Positions 32,401 to 41,940 are shown, numbered from the stretch's first letter. The stretch: DNA of 64,000 bases from Acidobacteriota bacterium (GCA_012103255.1 WLXD01000005.1:266560-330559), one strand, 5' to 3'. Notes: generated from the sequence alone by a model not told the origin. Translations and numbers: made by a program.

Positions 32401-35142
32401 TCAGCGCGCGGCCAGAGACTCCGCCTCGTCGGCGAGTTTGATCACGCGATCTCGAACACGTTTCATAAACGCTGCGGGATCTGCGTCTTCCGGGCCGAAG
32501 CGCATGGGCTCCCCGAAAACGAGGGCGGCCCGGTGCGGACGGAAAGAGCCCTCCCGGGGCCACATCTGGTGGGTCCCCCAGATTCCGATCGGTACCACTG
32601 GAACGTCGAGTTCACGGGCGAGGATTCCCGTACCGCGACGGAACTCCTTCACCGAACCGTCCGCTGACCTGGCACCTTCAGGGAAGATCCCCAGCACCAT
32701 CTCGCGCCGAAGGCCAGCCGCCGCAGCCTGCATGGCTGCCTCCAGGCTACGGTTCTGATCAATCGGAACCGTCCTGAGCAGTCGTCCGATCGCCCCCATG
32801 ATGCCTCCGCGGAAGTAGGCCGAGTAGCCGACGAAGAAAGTGCGTCGGAACACGCGCCACGGAAGGCAGATGCCCAGGAGAAAGGGGTCGGTGTAGCTGA
32901 GATGATTCGGCGCGATCATGAATGGATAGTCGGACGGTAGGCGATCCACGCCGGCGACTCGCAGACCCGGAACACGCTGAAGGAGGCCTGCGAGTCGGGC
33001 AACGCCAAACAGAACAGCAGGCCCGACGAGACGGTCTCGAAGGTAGGGCTCGACCTCAGGCGGAGTCTCGGCAAGAACTCTGGTCCACGATTCTGGCGAA
33101 CCCCCGGTCCGGGTCGTGGCGTCGCTTCCGGCACCGGACTTCTCGAGAAGATCGAGTAGATCACCGACGGTCTGCACTTCTCCGGCAGCCTCCTGTGGGA
33201 TATCTAGCCCGAACGCGTCCTCCAGATCGGCATGAAGCTCAACGCGTTCCAACGACTCCAGGCCAAGATCGATATCGAGGTGTTGATGCCGGGCCACCGC
33301 GACGACCTTGGCATGCTCAGCCAGCATGCGCCGCGCGCGCTGCGCCCACGGAGGGTCGTTCGCACCATCGTCCTCAACTTCCGTCGGGGCGTCGACAGCA
33401 TCGCCCGCCTCGGCGCGATTTCCTCGCTCGAGGATCGCCTGCTTCAGCTCAAAGCGTTTGAGCTTCCGGGTGGTCGTGCGAGGCAAGGGCTCGCGGCGAA
33501 TCTCGAGGCTGGTGAGTCGCTGCGGGCCAGGCAAGTTCAGCCCGAGGCCCTCGACCTCCCACGTCACTTCCTCACGGACGTTCGCTTGGCCGCGCTGACG
33601 AGCCACGTCGAAGTCGGGAACGACGATCGCGTGCAGGCGTTCGGCCCCGCGCCGCCGCGGATCCGCGATTCCCAGAATGCAGATCTCGTCGATCAGCTCG
33701 GAACGTGAGTAGTAGTCCTCGAGTTCTTCTGGATAGATGTTCTTGCCGGAGGCGAGGACGATCACGTCCTTCGCGCGCCCGGTGATCTGGAGATGCCCAT
33801 TCGGCAGGAGGCGTCCCAGGTCACCAGTGTGGAGCCACCCGTCCTGAACGACCTCCGCGGTGGCGGCGTCATTCTTGAAGTAGCCGCTCATCAGGTTGGG
33901 GCCTCGCGCGACGACCTCCCCTATCCCTTCCTTGTCGGCCTTGTGGATGCGAACCTCCACGCGTTCCAGCGCCCGCCCCACTGTGTCGGCGCGCAACTCG
34001 TCGGATGGATGAGCTGTCAGGCCGGCGCAGGCCTCGGTTAGGCCATAGCCCTGGATCATCGTGAATCCGAGGTCGATAAAGTCCTGGATCACGCGGGCGT
34101 CGAATTTGGCTCCGCCGCTCAGAAAGGTCCTCAATTTGGGCCCGAATGGCTCATGCGCGGCAGCGAACAGTCGCGGCCCGAGATTGATTCCGATCCGACG
34201 TAGCTGCGCGTTCAGTTTCAGCAGGCCGAACGCCACTTTGCGGCGCACCGGCGGCAGTCCCGACATCTTCTTCATCACGCGGTCGTGAAAGCGGTAGAAG
34301 AACAACGGAACGCACGCGAACAGCGTGATGCCGAAGCGCGGAAACGCCGCGATGATGCGTTCAGGGTTCAGCTCGGTGAGGAACGTGACCTGCGCGCCGA
34401 TATACATGGGGGCGAGGAAGTTGGTCATTACCGGGAGCGCGTGGAACAGCGGCAATACTCCGAGCACGTGGTCTCCTGCGCGGAGGTCGATTCGCTGGAG
34501 GCCGTCCATGACATTCGAGTGAATCGCGCTACGTCGCAACATCACGCCTTTGGGCAGTCCTGTGGTGCCCGACGTGTACATGATGACACCCGGTTCGGCC
34601 GTTTCGGCTGTTGGCGCCCATTCCGGAGTAGCCGCCAACGCAACCGCGCTCCAACCGCTTCCACAGGGCGGGCCGTCCGGCGTTTCGAAATCCACGGGCG
34701 CCTCGCCATCCCAGTGGAACGCGTCCGCATCGACGTCGAATACGTCCGGTGGATTTGCCAGGTCAGCGGTCGCCGAGAGCACCTTTGGGCCCTGCTGCCG
34801 CGAAGTGAGCACCACGACGGCTTCGGAGTGCTCGAGGATTCGTTGGATCGCTGGTGGTTCGAGCGCGGGATCGATCGGGACCACGGTTGCGCCTGCGTAC
34901 CAGGTCGCCAGGTAGGCGACGGGCCAAGCGGGGCGATTCTCCATGCAGATCGCTATTCGTGATCCGGACGCGTGCCCCCAGTTGGCTAGACCGGCGCCGA
35001 GACACGCTACTCGCTCGGACATGCCTTCATAATCGAGGACGACGTCTGACTTGTCGCCGGCCAAGCGGAATGCGGGCGTCGCAGGGCGCGGCGCTGCATG
35101 CCGATGCAGGGCTTCGAGAAAGTCTGGTGCCGGTTCGCTCAT
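32401..35142 (-). CDS. Trifunctional acyl-CoA/acyl-ACP synthetase, carrier protein and PlsC acyltransferase fusion
   Basis: 913 aa with three domains. Residues about 8-590: ANL adenylation domain (MYTSGTTGLPKGVML, GGAKFDARVIQ, MIQGYGLTEACAG, WLHTGDLGRL, GRAKDVIVLASGKNIYPEELE). Residues about 600-675: a carrier domain with the phosphopantetheine Ser630 in LGLESLERVELHADLEDAFG. Residues about 735-900: PlsC acyltransferase with NHLSYTD (746-752) and FPEG (820-823). Activation, tethering and transfer of a fatty acid to a lysophospholipid or glycerol phosphate could occur on one chain, like E. coli Aas but in reversed order and with a built-in carrier. Last gene of a minus-strand run. Confidence 0.9.
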   Translation of the reverse strand: MSEPAPDFLEALHRHAAPRPATPAFRLAGDKSDVVLDYEGMSERVACLGAGLANWGHASGSRIAICMENRPAWPVAYLATWYAGATVVPIDPALEPPAIQRILEHSEAVVVLTSRQQGPKVLSATADLANPPDVFDVDADAFHWDGEAPVDFETPDGPPCGSGWSAVALAATPEWAPTAETAEPGVIMYTSGTTGLPKGVMLRRSAIHSNVMDGLQRIDLRAGDHVLGVLPLFHALPVMTNFLAPMYIGAQVTFLTELNPERIIAAFPRFGITLFACVPLFFYRFHDRVMKKMSGLPPVRRKVAFGLLKLNAQLRRIGINLGPRLFAAAHEPFGPKLRTFLSGGAKFDARVIQDFIDLGFTMIQGYGLTEACAGLTAHPSDELRADTVGRALERVEVRIHKADKEGIGEVVARGPNLMSGYFKNDAATAEVVQDGWLHTGDLGRLLPNGHLQITGRAKDVIVLASGKNIYPEELEDYYSRSELIDEICILGIADPRRRGAERLHAIVVPDFDVARQRGQANVREEVTWEVEGLGLNLPGPQRLTSLEIRREPLPRTTTRKLKRFELKQAILERGNRAEAGDAVDAPTEVEDDGANDPPWAQRARRMLAEHAKVVAVARHQHLDIDLGLESLERVELHADLEDAFGLDIPQEAAGEVQTVGDLLDLLEKSGAGSDATTRTGGSPESWTRVLAETPPEVEPYLRDRLVGPAVLFGVARLAGLLQRVPGLRVAGVDRLPSDYPFMIAPNHLSYTDPFLLGICLPWRVFRRTFFVGYSAYFRGGIMGAIGRLLRTVPIDQNRSLEAAMQAAAAGLRREMVLGIFPEGARSADGSVKEFRRGTGILARELDVPVVPIGIWGTHQMWPREGSFRPHRAALVFGEPMRFGPEDADPAAFMKRVRDRVIKLADEAESLAAR

Positions 35143-35182
35143 CGCACGGCCGAGTATAGCGTCGCGTGGGGCTGAGACGCGG

Positions 35183-36586
35183 TCAGCGCACCTGGACTCC
35201 GCCTTTCACTACGAGATCGACCTCTGCGAGAACACGCATGTCTGTCAGCGGGTCGCCACGTACGCCGATCACATCCGCGAATCGCCCTTCGGCCAAGACG
35301 CCGATGTCGTCTTCGGCTCCAAGAAAACGCGCTGGCCACAATGTTGCGGCCTGGATCACCTGCATCGCGGGAACGCCGAACTCGACCCACAGCGCCATCT
35401 CGCGCCAGGTGGAGTCGTTGTGGAACATCGTGGGAATTCCAGAGTCGGTCCCGATCATTAGGGTGACGCCGGTATCGCGGAGTTGGTTGAACTTGTGTCG
35501 GAGTTTGGGAATCCGCGAAGGGAAGAGCGCGTAGTACGGCAGGTGAGTGATTTGCGCCAGCGATCCCCGAATCTCATCGGCAACCTCGGCGGGCATTCCG
35601 TCGCGCCAGCGTGGGTCGTCGAGTCGCTCCGGGAAGATCTCCCCCGTGTAGCGCATGGTCAGGAGGGGGGTGACCGTGGGAGTCCAATATAGCGACGCGT
35701 TGCGTTCTCGCAGTCCTTCGAGCACATCTTCGGGATAGCCGGGCGCCGTCCCGAGGCCGGTGTGCTCGAAGTTGTCGACTCCGTGTCGTAGCCCGACGCG
35801 GATCTCTTCCATGCGGTGACCGTGCGCCACGACCGGGAGGCCCTCCGCGTGTGCCGTCTCGACGATTGCTGCGACGACCGCATCTTCCATCTGGTCCTGG
35901 TCAATCAGCTTGATCGTGTCGACGCCCTGCCGCGCAAGTTGCTGCACGGTTTGCCGAGCTTCGCGTTCGCTGGAAACCCCCCAGCGAAATGGCGCTTCGT
36001 AGTCCTCGTACGGCGCCACCTGAAGAAAGGGGCCCGAGACGAACATACGTGGCCCGGGAATCTCGCCGGCGTCGATCTGACGGCGTAGTTCCAGGATTTC
36101 GTCCGGCACTGCTCCGAGGTCACGGGCGGATGTGACGCCGCTGCTCAGTAGCTGCGAGGCGGCAATGGGCATTACGAGTTCGTTCATTCGGTCGGCGTAG
36201 AGGTCGTTCCAGCGGCGGTAGTCACCGTGACCGAGCAGCTTCATGTGCACGTGCATGTCGATGAGGCCTGGCATCACCGTCATGCCTTCGGTGCTGATGA
36301 CCTCGGCGCCCGCCGGTACGGGAGTCGTGGCCAGCGTGCCGACTGTTTCGATCCGACCATCTCGAACGATCAAGACGCTGTTGTCGAGTGGCGGTCCGCC
36401 GTAACCGTCAAGGAGTCGTCCCCCGACGAGAGCTACCAGGCCAGGCACAGTCGCCGTGGATGTAGATTGCGCGGCGATTTCGGGCGGCGGGGCGTCTGCC
36501 GCCGCTACAGCCGTTCGGCGTTCCGGTATCTCACAGCCGGTCGTGGCGATCACCAGACTCAGGGCCAAGACTGCACGGCTTCTCAT
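35183..36586 (-). CDS. Exported amidohydrolase, imidazolonepropionase-like
   Basis: 467 aa with a lipoprotein-type signal (LSLVIATTGC, Cys18). Amidohydrolase-superfamily metal site: HVH in PGLIDMHVHMKLLGH, Lys in DTIKLIDQDQ that may be carbamylated, His in VVAHGH and NFEHTG, and Asp in MIGTDSG. C-terminal AEGRFADVIGVRGDP matches imidazolonepropionase/prolidase-like members often found in soil and marine bacteria. It probably hydrolyses a peptide or cyclic amide outside the cytoplasm. 8 nt after the aminotransferase gene and 40 nt before the synthetase fusion. Confidence 0.83.
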   Translation of the reverse strand: MRSRAVLALSLVIATTGCEIPERRTAVAAADAPPPEIAAQSTSTATVPGLVALVGGRLLDGYGGPPLDNSVLIVRDGRIETVGTLATTPVPAGAEVISTEGMTVMPGLIDMHVHMKLLGHGDYRRWNDLYADRMNELVMPIAASQLLSSGVTSARDLGAVPDEILELRRQIDAGEIPGPRMFVSGPFLQVAPYEDYEAPFRWGVSSEREARQTVQQLARQGVDTIKLIDQDQMEDAVVAAIVETAHAEGLPVVAHGHRMEEIRVGLRHGVDNFEHTGLGTAPGYPEDVLEGLRERNASLYWTPTVTPLLTMRYTGEIFPERLDDPRWRDGMPAEVADEIRGSLAQITHLPYYALFPSRIPKLRHKFNQLRDTGVTLMIGTDSGIPTMFHNDSTWREMALWVEFGVPAMQVIQAATLWPARFLGAEDDIGVLAEGRFADVIGVRGDPLTDMRVLAEVDLVVKGGVQVR

Positions 36587-36594
36587 GACTCGTC

Positions 36595-37668
36595 CTACTT
36601 GGTTATGCGGTCAAGCGCCTGGTCCAAGCGCTCCAGTCCTGCGTGGAGATCGCCCGTTTCCATACCGAAAGCGAGGCGGAAGTGATCGTCGTGGCCGAAG
36701 AATCTACCGGGCGGCGCTGTGGTCTCGTACTCGGCCTCGAGAAGATCAATGAGTTGATCCACGCTGCCACCTCGGAGTCGCGCGAAACCGATCGGAGCGT
36801 TCAGTGGGCGGACCCAGTCGAGTTCATCGCGGCTGGCAACGAATGCGGTGGCGATCTCTCGATTGTGATCCACAAGGGCCCGCACGTTGGCGCTGATCAC
36901 ATCGAGTCGTTCGAGGGCCCGGAGTGCCAGACGCTCGGTGGGGTGCGGCATGATGATGCCGAAGAGGTCGTTCAGGCTTCGGATCCGCTCGGCGAGCTCA
37001 GGCGACGCGATCACCCAGCCGGCACGGAGCCCGTCGAGCCCGTAGGCCTTGGTCAAACTGCACGTCGAAATAAACCTCGGCGAGCGCGTAGCGGCGATCC
37101 GACGATCCGTGGTGAACTCGAGGTAGACCTCATCGACCAGGACGTGGAAGTCGTGGTCTCTGGCGGCGTCAGCTAACGCGTCGAGTGCGGCTGGATCGGC
37201 TGGCTGACCCGTTGGATTGTGCAGATTGCTCAGTATCACCAGACGCGTGCTTCCAGGTCGGACGCGCCGCACGACCTCGTCGACGTCGAGTCGCCAGCCA
37301 CCGCCCCGGTGCCGAGGGAACGTCTCGACCTCAGCGCCCAGATAGGCCGGCAAACTCTCCAACGGCTCGTAACCAGGAGACTCGACCAGGACGTGACTTC
37401 CAGGCGTGTCGAGGACCGCTGCGCAGGCCAGGTGATTCGCCATCGACGTGCCGATGGCCAGCACGATGCTGTCGGCGGGCACCGCGTATCGGTCTCCGAG
37501 TGCGGTGCGGAGTGGATCCCATCCGTGGGCGTTATCGCCGGCAAACATGAAGTCTTCGGGGCGCGCGGCGAGGTCCTCGGCCGGACAGCCGCGAATACTG
37601 CTCCTTCCAAGGTTGTAGCGGCAGGCTTCGCGACTCTTGGCCCATTGGATGTAGTTCGATCGCCTCAC
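36595..37668 (-). CDS. PLP-dependent class I/II aminotransferase
   Basis: 357 aa when started at GTG 37668, which overlaps the permease stop (GTGA); a TTG at 37680 is the alternative. Motifs: SNLHNPTGQPADP, HVLVDEVYLEF, internal aldimine Lys in CSLTKAYGLDGLRAGW, and terminal HFRLAFGM. Substrate is unknown. Coupling to an amino-acid permease upstream and an exported amidohydrolase downstream suggests amino-acid or peptide catabolism. Homologous to the enzyme at 29929-31065. Confidence 0.85.
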   Translation of the reverse strand: MRRSNYIQWAKSREACRYNLGRSSIRGCPAEDLAARPEDFMFAGDNAHGWDPLRTALGDRYAVPADSIVLAIGTSMANHLACAAVLDTPGSHVLVESPGYEPLESLPAYLGAEVETFPRHRGGGWRLDVDEVVRRVRPGSTRLVILSNLHNPTGQPADPAALDALADAARDHDFHVLVDEVYLEFTTDRRIAATRSPRFISTCSLTKAYGLDGLRAGWVIASPELAERIRSLNDLFGIIMPHPTERLALRALERLDVISANVRALVDHNREIATAFVASRDELDWVRPLNAPIGFARLRGGSVDQLIDLLEAEYETTAPPGRFFGHDDHFRLAFGMETGDLHAGLERLDQALDRITK

Positions 37669-38987
37669 TGCTTCTGCCAATAGAAGAACACGGGTACTCC
37701 CAGGGCGATGAGCGCTGCGCCGATCGCTGCGTTCCCCGGGTTGGAGGCAATTGAGCTGACCACGATCACCGCTGCTGCGAGGACGAACACGCTTGTGATC
37801 AGGCGGAATGCCGGCATCCTGAAGCCCGGTGTCGGTTCCGCGCCGTCACGCGCGCGATAGACGAAGATCGTGAGCGCCACCAAGCCGAAGAAGATCCAGT
37901 CGCCGAACACAACATAGTCGAGGAGATCGCCGTATGTACCAGAGAGCGACAAGGTAATCGCCCAGCCCGCCTGGAAGATCAACGCTCCCGAGGGGGTGCG
38001 ATACCGGGGATGGAGCCGGGAGGCCGACTTGAAGAAGAGTCCATCGTCCGCCATGGCCTGGTACACGCGCGGAGAAGCGAGGATGAACAGATTCAGTATG
38101 CCGAGTGTCGAGGCGACGATTCCGACATTGATCAGCTGCGCGCCGGTCTCCCCCACCGCTGCCCGCATGGTGTCGGCCGCTGGCGCGACGCTCGCAGCCA
38201 GGCCGTCTACCCCGAGTGCTCGCAGGTAGGCGACGTTGACGCTTACGTACACCACCACAACGATGGCCACGCCCAGCAGGATGGCCCTGGGCAGTGTGCG
38301 TTGTGCGTCGCGTATTTCGGCGCCCACGAAGTTAGCGTTCTGCCAACCACCAGTGGCGAACATGACGGGTATTAGCGCGAGGCCGACGAGTCGGATGCTC
38401 TCGAGGAGACCTGGTGCTGGGACGGATGCGCTTCCAGCTCCCGTCGGAGCGCTGCCCCACGCGATGCCAGCGACGATGACGACGCCGAGTGCCGCCAACT
38501 TCGCAACGGTGAAGACGTTCTGCACCATCGCGCCTGGGCGCACGCCAAGGTAGTTGATTGCTGTGAAGAGCAGGATGTAGCCGATCGCCAAGGGCCCGAC
38601 GAGGCTCGTGCTCGCGCCCAGCAGATCGATCGAGTAGCGAGCGCCGATCTCAGCGACCGCGGCAACAGCGCCGCTGCCAATGACCAGGAGGAGCGTCCAG
38701 CCATAGAGGAATGCGGGAAGCGGGCCGAACGCATCACGCAGATAGGCGTAGCCTCCGCCCGCATGCGGCGCCCGAGCACCGAGCTCCGCGAAGCAGAATC
38801 CGCCGGCTATCGCAACGATTCCACCTGTGATCCACGCCGCGAGCGTGAGTTCGGCGGTACCTACGCGCTCGGCAACGATCGCCGGGTTGAGGAAAATCCC
38901 GGCCCCGATGATCGCGCCGACGACCATCATCGTGACGTCGAAAAGACCCAGACGGCGAGCATATTGGGTCGAGTTGGCAGACGGCAC
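37665..38987 (-). CDS. APC-family amino-acid permease
   Basis: 440 aa from GTG 38987 with AGGAGCGCCACTC upstream. Twelve predicted helices; helix 1 carries the family's unwound glycine motif VVGAIIGAGIFLNPA, and helix 6 the region ALIPVMFATGGWQNANFVGAEIRDAQRTLP (key residues FATGGW and GAEI). Resembles LAT/SteT-type exchangers. Substrate cannot be read. Lies 73 nt after tolC on the same strand and is coupled to the aminotransferase gene that follows. Confidence 0.88.
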   Translation of the reverse strand: MPSANSTQYARRLGLFDVTMMVVGAIIGAGIFLNPAIVAERVGTAELTLAAWITGGIVAIAGGFCFAELGARAPHAGGGYAYLRDAFGPLPAFLYGWTLLLVIGSGAVAAVAEIGARYSIDLLGASTSLVGPLAIGYILLFTAINYLGVRPGAMVQNVFTVAKLAALGVVIVAGIAWGSAPTGAGSASVPAPGLLESIRLVGLALIPVMFATGGWQNANFVGAEIRDAQRTLPRAILLGVAIVVVVYVSVNVAYLRALGVDGLAASVAPAADTMRAAVGETGAQLINVGIVASTLGILNLFILASPRVYQAMADDGLFFKSASRLHPRYRTPSGALIFQAGWAITLSLSGTYGDLLDYVVFGDWIFFGLVALTIFVYRARDGAEPTPGFRMPAFRLITSVFVLAAAVIVVSSIASNPGNAAIGAALIALGVPVFFYWQKQ

Positions 38988-39060
38988 GAGTGGCGCTCCT
39001 GGTTGCGAGCGCCATTATATGGATCGCGACGCCGTCAGCGGACCGTCCGCGACACGTGGA

Positions 39061-40779
39061 CTACTGCCCGGGCCCTGACGCGCTGTCGGCGGGTACGGCT
39101 GCCTGCGCGGGCGCTGCGTTCGTTGCTCGCATCCGGGGACCGCCGACGCCGGCGTCGTCCACATCGACGCCGTAGCTATCGAGCAGCGTTCCCTTGCTCA
39201 GGGCGAGGTTGGCGAGAGCAAGGTTGAGGTTGATCAGCGCATTCAGTTCACGTTGACGCGCGAATGTGAGCTGACCCTGGAAGTTCAACACCTGAAAGGT
39301 GCTACTGACGCCTTCCTCGAACCGTCGGACCTCAGCGTTGTACTGACGCTCGGCCAACAGGACTGCGTTTCCGGCCGTTGCGACCTGTTCCGCTCCACCT
39401 GTGACGCTCCGAGCGGCATTCTGGACACCAAGGCGAACCTGCACCATGTCGGATTCCACCTGCGTCTGGGCCTGTCGCTCACGGATCGTCGCCTGGGCGT
39501 GCTGGGCTTCGGCGAAATCGTTGCGCACCGGCACAATGAGCTGGAGTCCAACGCTCCAGTTGCGGAAATCGCCGGAGAACAGCTGTTGGAAAGCATCCTG
39601 CACGCCGCCAGTCTGAATTTCGGCAACACCCGAGTTACCGAAAACGTTGCCAGCGCGGAAGATCTGATCGCCGCCAAGTCCGCTCAGCGTGCCGTTGGCG
39701 ATGAAGTCGAGCTGCGGGAGGAGCCCGTTCTTGCTCGCGTTCAGGTCGATCTGCCGGCTCGTGAGATTCAAGCGATTCTGCCGGATGGTCGGGTTGTTCT
39801 CGAGTGCTTCGGCAACTTCGCGTTCGATGTTGATCTGTGGCGCGTCGGCGGCAGGTTCGTCAGTGGGGACGATCTCCACGCTCCAGCCAAGGTCGACCAC
39901 CGCGTCGAGGTTCAGCAACGAGCGCATCAGGTCCTGCTGGTTGTCGAGAGCCAGTTCCGCCTGAAGGACGTTGAGTTCGGCGTTCGCAACCTGCTGTTCG
40001 GTTTGCAGCGTCGCGACTTCCTGCAGGGTTCCGACACGTACACGAGTCGTGTTGTCTCGGTGCTGCTGGACGGCCAGCGCGAGGCTCTCTCTCTGAATCT
40101 GTAGGGCCCTCGTCTGCTGTACGAGCGTCCAGTAGGCCTGGATGACCTGGAAAATCGTGTTCTGAAGCTGCGCCCGGAACTGCTCGGTACTCACGAGGTG
40201 GTCGTTTTGCGCGACCAGAAGCTGGCGCTGGTTTGCATCGCCTCGGTTGCGCAGCAGCGCCTGTCGGACACCGATTGTCAGAGAGGTGTTCCACTGCGGA
40301 TTGAAGGTCGAGAACTGGCTATTGCTGACCTGACGCTGCACGGTCGCGCCTACCGACCAGCCGAGGCCCCATGTGGTGTTGGAGTTGAACTGAAAACCAC
40401 CAGCGATGGTTTCGTTCGTGAGTACGTCCGCGCCGCCGAGAACTGATGACTGCGGCTGCGTGCTGCGGTTGAGGCTTTGTGGGATGTTGAACGTGAAGGT
40501 CGGATCGAACTGTGCCCGCGCCGAACGGATGTTCTCCGCGGCCAGGTCCGGGTTCAATGCGGCGATACGCACCTGAAGATTGTGGCGAAGCACCAACTCG
40601 ACAGTCTCGTTGAGCGAGAGTTCCAGGATCTGGGTATCGCCGTCCTGCCGCGCTACGGAAGCTACGAAGCTAGCGATCGCTTCGTCGGATTCCTGAGCAC
40701 TCGCGAGCCCTGCGGGTGCCATCGTGACCACCAAGGCGATCAGAATCCCGACTCGGCGGCCAGGGAGTGTGTTCAACAT
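39061..40779 (-). CDS. TolC-family outer-membrane efflux channel
   Basis: 572 aa from ATG 40779, with GGAG 8 nt upstream (the TTG at 40797 is less likely). Signal peptide ends near GLASAQE. Two OEP repeats contain long heptad-rich helices (LSLNETVELVLRHNLQVRIA, EALENNPTIRQNRLNLTSRQ, VESDMVQVRLGVQNAARSV). The C-terminal RRFEEGVSSTFQVLNFQGQL with LNALINLNLALANLALSKGT is the typical TolC closing helix. The tail is Ala/Pro-rich. No inner-membrane pump or adaptor is next to it. A sigma-54 promoter at 40865-40881 would drive it. Confidence 0.9.
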   Translation of the reverse strand: MLNTLPGRRVGILIALVVTMAPAGLASAQESDEAIASFVASVARQDGDTQILELSLNETVELVLRHNLQVRIAALNPDLAAENIRSARAQFDPTFTFNIPQSLNRSTQPQSSVLGGADVLTNETIAGGFQFNSNTTWGLGWSVGATVQRQVSNSQFSTFNPQWNTSLTIGVRQALLRNRGDANQRQLLVAQNDHLVSTEQFRAQLQNTIFQVIQAYWTLVQQTRALQIQRESLALAVQQHRDNTTRVRVGTLQEVATLQTEQQVANAELNVLQAELALDNQQDLMRSLLNLDAVVDLGWSVEIVPTDEPAADAPQINIEREVAEALENNPTIRQNRLNLTSRQIDLNASKNGLLPQLDFIANGTLSGLGGDQIFRAGNVFGNSGVAEIQTGGVQDAFQQLFSGDFRNWSVGLQLIVPVRNDFAEAQHAQATIRERQAQTQVESDMVQVRLGVQNAARSVTGGAEQVATAGNAVLLAERQYNAEVRRFEEGVSSTFQVLNFQGQLTFARQRELNALINLNLALANLALSKGTLLDSYGVDVDDAGVGGPRMRATNAAPAQAAVPADSASGPGQ

Positions 40780-40864
40780 CTGGATCTCCACGTTCAAAAC
40801 ATCACAGGGGCCATTCGACCCGTGCCGTTCGTGGCACCGCGATACAGCGCCCCGGTCTTGTTAG

Positions 40865-40881
40865 AGCAAGTCACATGCCAA
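40865..40881 (-). promoter_or_regulatory. Sigma-54 (-24/-12) promoter of tolC
   Basis: Minus-strand TTGGCATGTGACTTGCT matches the RpoN consensus TTGGCACG-N4-TTGCW at all key positions except one C-to-T change. GG (40879-40878) and GC (40867-40866) are separated by exactly 10 bp. It lies 85 nt before the tolC ATG, and the leader carries a GTGCC/GGCAC hairpin (40822-40837). Confidence 0.62.
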
Positions 40882-40939
40882 TCGGGCACCAATGTAGGGC
40901 CGTCGATGGGGGCTCACTGTGCCAGAGAAGACAGCGAAG

Positions 40940-40956
40940 TGTCCGATATTGGGACA
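40940..40956. promoter_or_regulatory. Likely enhancer-binding-protein site upstream of the sigma-54 promoter
   Basis: Perfect palindrome TGTCC-N7-GGACA, about 60 bp upstream of the -24 element and roughly 85-100 bp from the predicted start site. This is the usual position for an RpoN activator site. It sits in the 204-nt gap between tolC and the next gene upstream. The activator is not in the window. Confidence 0.5.
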
Positions 40957-40983
40957 GTTCGTTCCGCACCGCACACCCGAGTC

Positions 40984-41940
40984 TCAACTCGGCGGCAGCG
41001 TTTCCATGGTCTCGTCCACTCCGACTCGCAGCCCATCCCGCGCGCAGGCGAGCCCGCGAGCCATCCGCGGAGTGTTGAATGCGGCACATGGCACACCAGC
41101 CTTGTCGACCATGATCATGCCTCCATGGCCTCGAATCCGGCCAAGGTCGCCAAGGGCACTGGACGCAGCCTCATCAGAAGTCAGCCCGCCGGCGATACGA
41201 TCGATCGCTGCTTTCGCCATCACGACACGCATGATGCCCTCGCCCCATCCGGTGCAGGATGCGCCCCCATAGCGGCTATCTGCGTAGGTCCCGGAGCCGA
41301 TCAACGGCGAGTCGCCAACTCGGCCGGGGTATTTGTCCAGGGTGCCCCCGGTGGAAGTCGCGGCCACTATGCAGCCGTTCGCGTCGCGGGCCACGGCACC
41401 GACCGTGCCCATATGTTCATCGCCGTGCGTCGCGTCGGGGTCGCTGCCTGGAGCAAATTCGGTCGCAATGAGGTCAGTTTCCCCGGCCCGGATCCGCAGG
41501 TAAGTCTCTCTCGCGCGTCCCACGAGAAGATCGCGTGAGCGACATTCCTGAATGCCCTGCTCACGGGCAAAGCGTCGAGCCCCCTTCCCAACGAGCAGCA
41601 CGTGGTCGGAGTCCTCGAGGATTGCGCGCGCCAGGTCAACAGGGTTGCGAATTCGTTCGACAGCCGCTACAGCCCCGGCTTCAAGCAGGTCGCCACTCAT
41701 GATCGACGCGTCGAGTTCGACCTTTCCAAGTCGGTTGAGGTGCGACCCGGTGCCCGCGTTGAAAAGTGGATCGTCTTCCAGCGCTCGGACGGCCGCAGTC
41801 ACCGTATCGACGGCCGATGCGCCTCCATGGAGCAAACCCCAGGCGTGGCGCAGGGCACGGGCCACACCATCTCGATGGTCTGCAAGCTCGGTATCCGGGA
41901 CGTTCCAGGCGCCACCGTGGATAGCCAGCGCGATGCCCAT
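40984..41940 (-). CDS. Isoaspartyl peptidase/L-asparaginase (Ntn-hydrolase, type 2)
   Basis: 318 aa from ATG 41940, with AAGGAGTCGCT as ribosome site; the frame open to 42174 is not coding. Starts with the family signature LAIHGGAWN, has PLFNAGTGSHLN, and the autocleavage and nucleophile Thr in DEHMGTVGAVARDANG, followed by ATSTGGTLDKYPGRVGDSPLIGSG (STGG and GRVGDSP are the key elements). The precursor is cut before this Thr to form alpha and beta chains. Releases isoaspartate from damaged peptides or asparagine. Confidence 0.93.
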   Translation of the reverse strand: MGIALAIHGGAWNVPDTELADHRDGVARALRHAWGLLHGGASAVDTVTAAVRALEDDPLFNAGTGSHLNRLGKVELDASIMSGDLLEAGAVAAVERIRNPVDLARAILEDSDHVLLVGKGARRFAREQGIQECRSRDLLVGRARETYLRIRAGETDLIATEFAPGSDPDATHGDEHMGTVGAVARDANGCIVAATSTGGTLDKYPGRVGDSPLIGSGTYADSRYGGASCTGWGEGIMRVVMAKAAIDRIAGGLTSDEAASSALGDLGRIRGHGGMIMVDKAGVPCAAFNTPRMARGLACARDGLRVGVDETMETLPPS

